Assembly (NCBI GenBank): GCA_023055505.1
Contig: JALIRH010000007.1
Location: 14,511,773-14,575,772, forward strand
Length of the DNA: 64,000 bases
From: Callipepla californica brunnescens
Lineage: Eukaryota > Chordata > Aves > Galliformes > Odontophoridae
Direction of reading: 5' to 3'
This document shows, in pieces, positions 1 to 11,512 of the stretch. Numbering within the stretch: position 1 is the first letter of the stretch; each line of letters starts with the position of its first letter. The position numbers and the translations under genes are program-made. The notes under the pieces are model-generated. The model ran no database searches. It worked only from the letters and a program-made list of their open reading frames with translations, and was not told the origin of the DNA.

Positions 1-1536
1 GCAGTTCTTTTCTCTCCCAGACTTAGTGGTTGGTCGGGCAGAGCAACTTGCATCTGCATACACCCTCTATGCCCACAGCCCTCATGGAGCTTCATGGAAG
101 AGTTTGCTCTCCCAGAAAGTCAGGAGTCATGCTTCTTTAAGCACCTTTGATATGCCCAATTTTTTTCACTTCAGGACAAGCTGTACAAAGCAAAATAATT
201 TCTCGATGATAATACTGCGTTGACATGAAAGATTAAAACCTCATGTAGAAGGCTGATTTAGGAAGTATATGAATGCCACTGTGATTGGATGCTTTATTAG
301 GTGATTCATGTTATCTACATTCAATTTTCACATTTACTTTTGAACAAACACTTCTCTACTATATTCGTACTATCTTAGCAGTGATGGAAAGAATTGTGAG
401 TGTGAGTTTCATCAACAGCTTCATTTCTAAGTTAAGCTGTTCTGATGCACTAGAAATGTTAACCTCTGTGGATTCATACATTTCAAGAATTCAGGAAAGG
501 CCTGAACTTTGACAGAAAACCAAGCTGAAAATAAGTACTTTATGAGCTCTGTCTTGGAGCATATTAAAACCACAACAGAAGAAGAAATTATGCAAGGTAA
601 CAAAACTGAATGTATAATCAATTACTAATACTGTAGGTCTTAAAGTAGGTTTTCACAGCAAATTACATAATGCTAACATAACGGCTGACAGAGCACTTTT
701 TGTTCAGCATCTCCTTTTCTAGAAAGAAACCTTTTCATCCTTGGTTCAGATTTTGTCATTTTCAGCATCATAATTAATTTTTTAATGCAATTCTAATATA
801 GCTTTAGTTGTCATGGGAAAATTCAATTTGGGCAAGTAATGACCATTTTAATTTCATCACCTCGAAAAACATACATTCATGGCTAAGTTTTGCAAGAATG
901 AATGTCAAGATTTTGATAACTAACTAGTGTTGAGTTCTTTGAATGTATATTAGGTGCTCGTTTGCAATGAAATATTTTGTTGGCTGGATAGCTTTGGTCA
1001 TCTGGTGTTTGTGGCACAATTTCAATTGCCTAGTTTCACATCCTTCATAAAGGATTCAGAGGATTCAGAGATCAGATGAAAGATGCTCTGTAGTATGCAG
1101 AAAAAGAGGGACATTTCATTAATTTTAAACTGAAAGACATACTTGCAGGAAAACTCACTGTAAAACTAAAATTCAAATCACTCTGTGCATTCTCATTTTT
1201 CCTCTAATATTACCTGTTAAGTAGATCAAAATCACATTTGTATCCAGCACAAATTACACGCATACTGAAAATCAGTAACTTTTTTCCACCTGAAACTGGC
1301 TTTAATTTTCCTTCTCTTAAACCAAGCTGATGTTTGTTTTTTCTCCTAATTCAGTTCAAATAGCCTTTCCCTGTTTCATTCCCTGCCCTCTAAGTATCAT
1401 ATGGCACACTGCCATCAGCAATGGATCTCAATATCCACATGGTAGATGCCACTTGCCATTAAACCCCAGACATCTGACCTTTGCATTACTGCCATTGTTT
1501 TTAGTATCCCTTGACTGTTTCTGGAGATGTATATAA

Positions 1537-1568
<32 letters not shown>

Positions 1569-2995
1569 ATTTTTTTTTTCTTTAAAGAACGTTTGATATA
1601 TTTGAATGGTCAGAATAGCTGCGTATCTATGCTACTCAGTTCTATTTTGCAGTCGATGACAGAATCCAACTTCTGGCAAGGCGGATCTCTTAATTCAGTT
1701 GCAATGTTACCATCATCATTACCTCTCTCTACCACTGCACTTACCACCTTTCTGCTTTGTTCATCTCTTGCAGCAAACTCAGCAAGATTTTTTTGTTTGC
1801 TATGAAACTATGTTTTTCCCTGACGTGCAAGGGAAAAAATAAACCAGTGGCTCCTTCCCATTTTCTCAACTTCACTCTTCTTAAATTTGTTCCTGACATA
1901 GCTTGCAGCATGGTTACATGATTCTTCATCTAAGCACACTGCACAGAGGACTTTTACCATACATCTTTGGTTCTTAATTAAAACTGAAGCATCAAAATAT
2001 ATTAGAATGCTAACACTGCCTCAAATTCTTACACAACTTAGTGCAAATAAGGATTGGTCTACCCTAACAGCTACCCTTACTTGCCAGCAGATGCTGGCAA
2101 AGCAACCTTTCCCTGGGGAAACTTGTGTCCATCTGCAGTTCTAAATGACTTTGATCACCTTTTTTGATTTGTTTATTGACAAGGTTCAAAAGCAAAAAAA
2201 AAATTAAGGTTCCAAAATCATCACAGTAGGTAAAAGAGAAAGGAAAATACCACAAATCCCTCCTCCATGCACGACAATGTCATTGGACACTGGAAATGTG
2301 CTTTTGAATCCTTGCTGCCTCTCACTCTATAGGTTCTTGAAATTTCACTCAGTCAGTGACATGGCTTCCTCAGGTTGAAAAATTACAGTTCTATTGTCAC
2401 ATCTTCTCAGTCTTAATTATAGCCCTTCAGTTTGCTATTCTACCAGGAAATTTAAGCAGATGTTCAAAATACCAGAAAGGACAAAGAATCATTTATTTAT
2501 TTTTTAAGGATATCCACACAACCCTAAACCTAACTGTAACAAAGACTTTAGCTGGGGTAAAATTAATCTTTCAATTTGTGGCTAAAACAGAGTTGAGAAC
2601 ACACCACTGTTTTGATTACTGTTTCCACAATAACAAGGTTTTCTCTTCACCTTCAAGTAGTCTGGAGGTTAAACAGGAAAGCTGGGAGCAGACATAGCCA
2701 GGACTGATGAACTAAACTGATCAAAAAGTGTATTCCATATTGTATGATGTGGTCATGGTTCAGCAATAACAGCTGAGGAGAAAGAGGGGAGGGAGAACAT
2801 TTGGAATTACAGTGTTTATCCTCCCAAGTAACATTACACACAATGAAGCTTTCCTTTCCTGGAAATGGCTGAATATCTGCCTGCTGATGGTAAGTGGCAA
2901 AATAATTCATTATTTTGTTTTGATTGGACGTGCAGCTTTTTCACTACCTATTAAACATCCTTTATCTCTAAACTGCCTTTATCTGTGCAGGTGAC
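1..2995. other. Gene-free stretch
   Basis: AT-rich. I see only the AT microsatellite at 1528; no supported exon or RNA gene. Confidence 0.6.
1528..1581. repeat. AT microsatellite with T run
   Basis: Alternating TA with one interruption, followed by about 12 Ts. Confidence 0.9.
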
Positions 2996-3159
2996 AGTTC
3001 TGGCACAGGCTGCCCAGAAGGGCTGTGGGGTCTCTCTTGGAGATCTGTAAAAGCCACCTGGACATGGTCCTTTGCATTTTGCTCTGGGTGTCCCTGCTTG
3101 TAGATGTACCCAGAGGTCTCTGCCAACCTCAGCCAGTCTGTGACTGCAACTCTGTGATT
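2996..3159 (+). repeat. CR1 LINE 3' fragment
   Basis: Contains the characteristic CACAGGCTGCCCAGAAG block and ends near TCTGTGATT, the 3' terminal motif of CR1. 5' truncated, diverged. Confidence 0.75.
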
Positions 3160-5211
3160 GAATCCAAGAATTTTCTCACTTTTTCCCTTACAGTTCTCTC
3201 CCCCTTCCCAGAGAGGGAGAGTGTGTGAGCATCTGCGTAGTAGTTGGCTGTCTACTGGGGTTAATCCACAGCAAACCCTTAGCCTGGGCACTCTCATACT
3301 AGGCTTCTATGTAACACATGAATGCTTCTTTTCCCTTCCTGACTTTCAGTCTTCCTGAAAGACAAACACTATCATCATGTCTTCTGTGTTGGACTCTGGA
3401 CTAGGGTTATATGTTAGAAGTGGAATTTTCCTACTGTGGAGACAAAGACAGCCAACCCCAGCAGATGGTTCAGTTGAGTCAAGACAGGACAAGTAAGAAA
3501 ATTACTAGGAAACTGTTCTTCCTTATACTTTTTACCTCCTTGCTACTTCCTCATTTAGAGGCATTATAGGATTAGGAATTTCATGATGAACTTTCTTTTC
3601 CTTCCTGAGAAACATCAAGGTAAATTTACAGGTCTGACATCAGCTACAATATTTGTATGTATGTACTACAATATGAGTTGTGATCACTGTTTCTGCATTT
3701 CTAACATTTTAGGTGACTGATAATACAACTGAACAAATTGGAAAGATACTGTGATCTGCACTGTCTGAGTTCTGCAATAAAATGTTACATTAGCCAAGCT
3801 AAACACTATTTTTTGCAGTGATATTTTTGCACAGTTTTATATTTTCTCTACTATTGTTAGCTAAGCAGCCTTTACAGTATGTCATTACACACATGCAGTA
3901 TCTTCAATGGTAGTACCAGAGAGCAGATGTCAGGCAGGATGAACCTTCCCTTGTAACAAAAGCCTCTAGTTTATGATACACATATAAAAGGAGATGTTCT
4001 TAAGAAGGGTGTCCTTGCCCTTCTGGAGTCTGAGAGCATGTGGCACCCAGTGGAGTTAATGGAAAGCTTTTCATTAACTCCAGTGAGCTCTGGATTAGTA
4101 GTTCTGATCAGCCACTGTACAAATATTAATGAGATGAGCTGAACAGTGCCCTTAGAAGCTAAAAAGACAGAAGATATTTTTTCATCCATTCATTTCTGAC
4201 AAGGGTGAAGGGCCACGATGGAAGAATGTAAAGAGATACCACACAGTGTCTCAAGATGGGAAATGAAAATGCTCATTAAACTCTTTAAAAATCTAGAGGG
4301 ATTTAGAGAGGTGAGTTTCTATTGGCTCCCTAACAATTCTTCTCATGGATTTGTCCTTAAGAGGAATTAGAAGGTAGATAATGGCTGAGGTTAATATACA
4401 TTTGCTGAAACTTCTTTCCTGTCTGTCAGAACCATGCCTATAGGCTTTTAAGTATTTCAATGCAAGTCCTTAAGCAGAAAACCACCAATGAATGCTTAAA
4501 AGTACCTTGAATATCAATCACAGCTGATCACTGAAGTCTAAAATAAAATTATTTTTTCACAATGCTAACACATGGCCACAGCAAGTTCCTGACAGCAAAG
4601 AAATAAGAATCGGTTCAAACAGTAGACAGGCATATCTTTTGGAAGATCTGCCTAGCAGTATAATGATAGGGATAAATCATTAAGTTTCTATTGCACGTGT
4701 TCCTGGGACAAAATACTCAGAAAGCATCAGTCTGTACTTTTTCACTGTTGATGCTGTTTCCTAAGCATCTATTGTTAGCCACTAGCATAGACAGTGCTTT
4801 AGATAAGCCAGATGTTTGGTGTTTCAGCGGGACACTAAAAGTTTCTGCTAGCCTGTCACTATAGCTAGCAACTAGACCTAATAGCTCATTTGGGTTCGGT
4901 CAAGGAGGTGAAGAGAAAATAAGATAGAACATATACATAGTACAGACATAAACATCAGTTGCGTGTTGGATAGAAGTGTTTCATAATGGCATATACAGCT
5001 CATATTAGTCATTTACAAAAGCAAAAAGACACTATAAAACTATAGAAAACAAACAAACAAACAAACAAAAACCACAGCCAACTGAAAGTAATAAAATATA
5101 ACCAGAATTAATATTACGTTTAAAGTAAATAGCCACATCTGCCTAGATTTGGAAAGGCTTTGTCCATTATGCTGTTAGTTTCCAAGATATGTATCTTGGA
5201 ATGTATTCATA
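3160..5211. other. Gene-free stretch
   Basis: Nothing recognised except the (AAAC)n repeat near its right end. Confidence 0.6.
5046..5069. repeat. (AAAC)n microsatellite
   Basis: About five to six copies of a 4-base unit, 140 bases left of the mariner remnant. Confidence 0.9.
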
Positions 5212-5750
5212 GGTCACTTTAAAAGTAATGCCTCCTATTTATTTAGATGGAAACTACAACAGACAAAATAATCCCATTCGATAGAGCAAATTCTCAGCTA
5301 CAAAACACTATTTTTCAACATAGTCATCACCACATACATTGTCACCAGTGATGCACTGGAGCCTGCATGCTGCACTCATGAAAACATGCACCAGAAGAGG
5401 TGACCCACTGTCACTGTTGCCACTGCTGAAACACAGCATCATGCCTCACTGTCGGCATCCACTGTTTGGTGCCCAGAAACATTCAGTAAGCATCAGTGAA
5501 TGTCAATGGATGCAATTTTTTCCACATGGAATAAATCAGTGCCACATCTTTGCTTCATCAACACTGCCATGTCAAACATCCTACTGTCAGACTTCACCTC
5601 TGCTGCTGTCATACAGCAACAAAATGGAATGGAATATTGATGGGAAAGTTCAGCCTCTACTGCCATATCATCATCATCCATCTCTGACATCCCTAACCTA
5701 CCTGGTTAGGGTAATAAAACATGAGGCATTAATTCCAGAGCAGATTGCAT
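5212..5750 (-). mobile_element. Internally deleted mariner-type DNA transposon (Galluhop-like)
   Basis: About 540 bp with imperfect inverted ends around AAAAGTAATGCCTCCTATTT (left, from 5221) and, inverted, GGCATTAATTCC at the right. TA dinucleotides flank the likely ends. In minus-strand sense, 5690-5493 encodes an N-terminal transposase piece with KQRCGTDLFHVEKIASIDIH. Near 5400-5300 the frame resembles the transposase C-terminus (CITGDNVCGDDYVE), so the catalytic middle is missing. It cannot transpose by itself. Family name is from recognition of the ends; exact borders are approximate. Confidence 0.8.
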
Positions 5751-7129
5751 AGATTGTATTCATCTTGGAGGAATTACAAAATACCATCTCCGCCCTCCCA
5801 CTAGACAAAGCCCAAATCTTGGGTTAAAATTTTCTATCTATAAGTATAAAAATATCATGGTACTTACTAGCTTTGCAAAGCTTTCAATCACTTCTAGATA
5901 AGGACCTTTTAGAAAGCACAAAAACCTTCAGAATATAATTATAACATGAAGTACTGTTGATACAAAAATCTTTCGTGTTTGTCTGGACACTTAAAATGTT
6001 TTTTCCAATATGTTGTATATTTTATATTGTATATTGTACAAATAGTAAGCAAACGGAACAATCTCTATTATAGTTTTGAGTAGGTGAAATTACACACGGA
6101 ATATTTGAGACAGATGTGATCAAGAAGCCTTAATTTAACACAAGAACCACTGGGTAAACTTCTGTCATCCTTATTACATTTAATATCATCCTGGATTGAT
6201 TCCAGGACTCCTCATTGCTCTAAAATATATTGCTTGATTAAATTTCATACGTTAGCTATAGATGGAATATGACAAATTCCACGATGAAAATGAATTTGGA
6301 AATTTAAACATAGACTACTGAAAACCAGTAAAGCTGCACCAAGGATTTAAAAGTGCTACTTTCGTTACAACCAGTCCCTTGATTCCTTGACAAATTACAA
6401 GAAATGAAATTCCTATTAAGTGCAAAACTACCACTTCAGTGCAGCCAGAATCCCACTGCATTTGTGTAATTTAGTTGTGAAATTGTTTATTTCCCGTTTT
6501 TATCAAACAGTACTACTACTTCTATTCTGTTTCTCCTCACCTTCAAACAGTTTGCATAGAAAATTCAGTTGCATCTTTTAGGCCACTCCTTCTCCCTGAA
6601 AACACAGAGCACATTCCAAGCATATAAATAAAATATTATCCCAAATTCCTGGTTAGTCTCAGCACTGAAAGACATGTAATCAAGAAACATAAAATATTTT
6701 TCCCCAAAATAATTTACTGTCCACCTTACTATATCCATACATACTTACATACAACCATAATTACAAACAGGACTCCTTAGTATGATCTCAAGTGTTTCAT
6801 TCAATATTTATCTCTCTGTGTACTAATTTGTCTTCATTTTCTGTTGTATCATCAAAGTTTTTGCTATCATTCCAAAATAAATTATTTTCAGAGCCATATA
6901 TTTACTCTTCCTCTTCTAGTATCCATAAAAATTTGCCCATAAGTCTCAGAATAAATTTTCATTTACATTAATGGTAACCAGTCACACATTTGTTTGGGAT
7001 GCTCCCTTACAACACCGTAATTAGAGTTTCTGGTGATCATATGTTTATGAATTCCAGTCAGAACAAGAGCAAAATGATGTACTGCTGTTGTCGTAGTGAC
7101 CAAAAGTATGGGGGCCCGGGGTTTCTTCT
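5751..7129. other. Gene-free stretch
   Basis: AT-rich; no repeat or coding similarity recognised. Confidence 0.6.
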
Positions 7130-7785
7130 CTTTAATGTTTCTGATGTGGTGAAGAGATCAAGGAAGAGTGGATGGATCCCATGGGTAAATAGCTGTTTGC
7201 ACAGCTGGTACTGCCAAGACGGATTATGCTTTTATGGTAATTTTTGAGGATTTCTAGGAAGAACCAGGACCATCTGAGCAAGTGGGACTACAGCATCCTT
7301 GCCAACCTGCTGAGGAGAGCTTAAAATTAGGAAATATAGGAGAGAATGATTAAGATCATCAACCAGAAGAGGAAGTGGCAATCCAAGATGGCAAGCAATG
7401 GATGCAGGGCGATGTGGATAGATACTGTAAACATCAAAGTAGGGCTGAAGAGTGCCTGCACATAAATAAAGGAATGATGAGAGGGCAGCACTACGGGAGA
7501 ATCTTTCACACTTCTGGGAAATCAGCACAACTAGGGACCTCCCTGAAGTGCCTGCACACTAATGCATAAAGAATGGGGAACAAACAGGAAGATTTAAAGG
7601 CCTGTATGCAGTCTCACTGGGATCAGGAAAATGTGGTGGAATGACTCCCACAAGTAGAATGCTGCAATGTATGGATACAGGCACTCTAGGAAGGACAGAC
7701 CAAGAAAAGTCACCCTTTATGAGAGAGAGCAGCAGAAATGCATGGAGCACAGTGTGAGAACAAACGCTAACCCTACTAAGAACTA
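7130..7785 (+). repeat. CR1 LINE 5' UTR and endonuclease-start fragment
   Basis: Broken coding sequence resembling the start of the CR1 ORF2 endonuclease: TSLKCLHTNA near 7540-7570, then a shifted frame corresponding to a GNKQE-type block, and SPFMRES near 7715. Several stops and frame changes. A 5' LINE piece is less common in bird genomes than 3' ends. Confidence 0.65.
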
Positions 7786-7792
7786 ACCAATT

Positions 7793-8325
7793 AGAATAAT
7801 AGAATATCCTGAGTTGAAAAGGACCTCAAAGGTCATCTAGTTTCAACCCCCCTGCTGTTGGCAGAGTTGCCAGCCATTAGACCAGGCTGCCCAGAGCCAC
7901 ATCCACCCTTGAATGCCTCCAGGGACAGGATATCCACAACCTCTCTGGGCAACCTGTTCCAGTGCATCACCACCCTCTGTATGAAAAACATCCTCCTAAC
8001 ATTTAACCTAAATCTCCCCTGTCTTGATTTAAAACCATTCCCCCTTCTCCCATCACTATCAACCCACATTAACAGTCGTTCCCTATCATGTTTATGCACT
8101 CACTTCAATTACTGAAGGTCCAGAACGTGGTCTCCCCAGAGTCTTCTCTTCTCCAAGATAAACAAGCCCAGTTCCATCAAACTCACCTCATAGGAGAGAT
8201 GCTCCAACCCTCTGATCATTTTGGTGGTACTCCTCTGGACCTCTTCCAAGAGCTCTGCATCTTTTTTGTGCTGGGAGCCCCAGGCCTGGATGCAGTACTC
8301 CAGATGGGGCCTCACAAGAGCTGGA
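7793..8325 (-). repeat. CR1 LINE 3' fragment, about 530 bp
   Basis: The 3' end is at the left (TAGAATAATAGAATATC). Shows the CCAGGCTGCCCAGAGCCACA and GGGCAACCTGTTCCAGTG blocks in minus orientation, ending near CTCACAAGAGC. Open frames inside it are LINE remnants, not genes. Confidence 0.9.
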
Positions 8326-8338
8326 CATTTTAGAAGGG

Positions 8339-8604
8339 TATGCAGTGATAGGATAAGAGGTGACAACTATAAATTGGAAGAGGGTAGATTTAGACTAGAC
8401 AAAATAAAGAAATTTTTCATTGTTGGAATGGTGAGACAATGGAACAGGTTGCCCAGAGAAACTCTGACGGTGTTCTAGGCAAGGCTGGATGGGACTCTGA
8501 GCAACCTGGTCTAGAGGAAAGTGTCCTTGCCTATGGCAGGGGGAGCTGGAACTAGATGATCTCTAAGGTCCCTTCCAGCCATTCTATGATTCTAAGATTC
8601 TATG
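8339..8604 (+). repeat. CR1 LINE 3' fragment, head to head with the preceding copy
   Basis: Runs from GTATGCAGTGATAGGATAAG through AACAGGTTGCCCAGAGAAAC to the terminal ATTCTATGATTCTAAGATTC. Opposite orientation to 7793-8325. Confidence 0.9.
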
Positions 8605-8609
8605 GGGGG

Positions 8610-8797
8610 ACAGGATTAAGAAACCTGTAGCCCATCTGGATTTAAATCTGTTCAGTGTCATTGTGAGGCCAGTCTACGAAAGTTGTGGTGACTGGGAAAA
8701 GTTCCAGAGGACTGGAAGACAGCAAATGTCACTCCAAGATGAGTAAGAGAGAGGATTTGCAGAATTAGAGGACAGTCAGCCTTACCTCAGTAATATG
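8610..8797 (+). repeat. CR1 ORF2 internal fragment
   Basis: Contains GAGGACTGGAAGACAGCAAA followed by sequence matching the reverse transcriptase N-terminal region (EDWKxAN...VTP type) and CAGTCAGCCTTACCTCAGTA. Could belong with the 5' fragment at 7130-7785, separated by later insertions. Confidence 0.6.
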
Positions 8798-8799
8798 AC

Positions 8800-9185
8800 A
8801 GAATCACAGAACTGTAGGGGTTGGAAAGGACTTCTGGGGACTAAGTCCAACCTCCTTGCTAAAGCATATTCCCTATGGTAGGTTGCACAGGAAAGTGTCT
8901 AGGCAGATCTTGAATATCTCCAGAGAAGGATACTACACAATCTCTCTGTCAGCCTGGTCCAGTACTGTGTCACCCTCACAGTAACAAAGCTCTTCCACAC
9001 ATCTGTTTGGAACTTTCTGTTTCAGTTTTTTACTGTTGCCCCTAGTTCTACTGCAGTACATCACTCAAAAGAGCCTAGCCCCACTCATTTTAGATATTTA
9101 CAAACATGGATAAGCTCTACTGTCAGTCTTCTCCAGGGCTCTCAGTATTTCCTTGTGTTGGACATGCTCCAGGCCTCTGAGACAT
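8800..9185 (-). repeat. CR1 LINE 3' fragment
   Basis: Starts at the 3' terminal motif ACAGAATCACAGAACTGTAG and continues through TTGGAAAGGACTTCTGGGG to CATGCTCCAGGCCTCTGA. Subfamily resembles the copy at 59583-59867. Confidence 0.85.
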
Positions 9186-10645
9186 TTGCCACTGTTGACC
9201 ACTGATGATTCCTAACACTGACTTACAGTCTTCCAGAAATCATGCATCATAAGAAAGCTTTGCATTTTATGAGTTGTGTCAATTCTATAACCTTAGCAGT
9301 TTTCTAAAATAGGATGGAAACTACACATGAGGGCTTTCAATGTGTCAGTAGTAAAGGACACATAAGCAGAACAAGGTATCTATCTTCCTCTGATCTGCTG
9401 CAAGATTTATGCTTCTACCTTCACTTATTACAAGGTTTTCCTTGTTATACTACTGAAAAAATCAGAGTGACATGATTCAGATTTGGTATGGGCAAATCAT
9501 GTCATTTAAAGCTTAATTAATCTTGCCTAGGATGTAATGGAAACAATAACAAACCTATAAATAGCAAATGTGTGATCTCGACAAACCCAGAGAAAGTGCT
9601 GAAATCTTTTACTCAGAAGACTCAACATTCAAGCAGCAGCCTTGAGAAAGACAAATTAATGAGTTTTAATTCTGATTCAGTCCCATTATTTATCTCTACT
9701 TACATAAGTTCAGCATGCCTTCTTTTCAAGACCATTATAACTTGGCCTCTAAACCACCCATTAAAAGGAAACAATCTGATGATTCAGATGTACTTTATAA
9801 CTTTGTCTAACCTATGATGGTGTTACTTTAAAGAGACCTAAATGATAAAGTGGTGCTGAACTTTGTTGCAACTTCTCACCACTGATCTAGCTTCTTTTGT
9901 TGTCTGGTATTCTGAAGTACTTGGCTGTGGCTACTGCAAATGATGAGCTGTACAAGTGTTGTTAAATGGGGTAAAAAACAGTGGGAAAGAACAGATGTTC
10001 TTACAGCATCCTTTCAAACTTAAGAGAACTATAACTGGCATGAATAAAAATAAAAAAGCTTAAATCACAAGAGCCTTCCTTCAATAAATTAGTCTTTAAA
10101 CAAAACAATCCAATGCCATTTATACAATGAAATATACTTAAAACTACTTCCCCAACGAAGTTCATTCTTTCAGACAGACATCATAGGTCTCATCATTAGG
10201 TCTATATTTTGAGGCACGTCTTTTTTAATGCAGTTCCTGCTTTACCAGTTAGTTCTCAGACTTCCATGCTCCACTTTTTTTTTTTTTTTTTTGGATAAAT
10301 GCAGTTCAGGTTTCCACACTTTAATCCAATATTGCACACAAAGATATGATTTCTAGTACTTCATTACTGGATTCACTTTCTGAAAGACTGACTGAGGGAA
10401 AACTCTGGAAAGTTAAAGGAAGGCAGAAGTTTTAAAAATTGTTCTGAATTCTTTTAAATGCTGTACTTCAAGTTCACCACTAATATTTCTATTTCATTAC
10501 TGAAGTTGTTTTTGCCTTTGACAACTATGTTTTGTCACAGATTATTCTGAATATCAAATCTAATGATTATTTAAAAAATAAAAAAATTAAATAAATAATA
10601 CTATATATTCCAGAAGGAAATATGGTGATAAGAATTGTTGAAGTA
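9186..10645. other. Gene-free stretch
   Basis: Only a T18 run at 10275. No exon seen. Confidence 0.6.
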
Positions 10646-10870
10646 TTGTTCATCTCAATTTAGTGTCATCTGCAAACCTGCTGAAGGTACAGTCTGCCCT
10701 GTTATCCAGATCAGTCATGAAGATGTTTAATGGAATTTGGCCAAGTATCAATCCCTGGGGTACACTGCTCTTTACTTGTCTCCAGCTAGACTTTGTGCCA
10801 CTGATAACCACCTCTAAGCTCAGCCATTCAGTCAGTTTACATTCCACAAGTCTAAATGTTTTAGCACTTG
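10646..10870 (-). repeat. CR1 reverse transcriptase fragment
   Basis: Minus-strand translation contains VPQGLILGQIPLNIF and the polymerase box FADDTKL, the RT palm motifs of CR1 ORF2. No 3' end is attached here. Confidence 0.8.
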
Positions 10871-11129
10871 TTTAAGTCACCTTTTCTTTAAGTACATACC
10901 CTCACTAAGATGATTTGAAAAAAATGAAATTAATTCTCATTACATATAACAGATTATTTACAAAGTCACTGTAGCTTAGCTAAGTCTCTAAGCCCTTGCT
11001 TATGACCTTTTATGACAAAAAATTGCTTTCAAAAGAGTTATTTTCCAGCACATGTAAACTTCAGCACCTCACAAAGGATACCATAGAGATCAGTCTCCAC
11101 TGGTGTGCCACTAAAACATGCCAGATGAA

Positions 11130-11258
11130 GAAGAAAAGACAGCATTAGAGAATTCTCATTGCTTCTGCTTGGTCTCCAACATTTTGTGGATGCCCCGTTT
11201 CCAGAGGCATTCAAGGCCAGGCTTAATGTTGCTTTGAGCAACTTGGTCTAGAGGCAGG
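11130..11258 (+). repeat. Outer CR1, left part (interrupted)
   Basis: CR1 3' region with GGCATTCAAGGCCAGGCTTA and GAGCAACTTGGTCTAGAGGC. It stops at GCAGGGA, where an inverted CR1 begins, and resumes at 11451. Confidence 0.75.
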
Positions 11259-11264
11259 GATCCT

Positions 11265-11446
11265 ATTCATAGATTCATAGATTCATATATACATTAGGTT
11301 GGAAAGGACCTACAAGATCATCTAGTTCAACCATACTCCTAGCACCATCCCTACCCTCCAAGCTACTAAATCAAATCCCTCAGCACCTCATCTAAACGCT
11401 TCTTGAACAGCGCTAGGGACGGTGCCTCAACCACCACCCTATACCA
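11265..11446 (-). repeat. Inner CR1 inserted into another CR1
   Basis: 3' end at the left (repeated ATAGATTC), then GGTTGGAAAGGACCTACAAG and GCCTCAACCACCACCC. Opposite orientation to its host element. Confidence 0.8.
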
Positions 11447-11450
11447 CATT

Positions 11451-11512
11451 GGTTGGAACTAGATGATCTTAAAGGTCCCTCCAAACCCAAACCATTCTGT
11501 GATCCTATGATA
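11451..11512 (+). repeat. Outer CR1, right part (3' end)
   Basis: GGTTGGAACTAGATGATCTT through CATTCTGTGATCCTATGA continues exactly where the left part at 11130-11258 stopped. Confidence 0.8.

Noticed and set aside
5339..5752. 137-codon plus-strand open frame
   Set aside because: Antisense to the transposase remnants of the mariner element.
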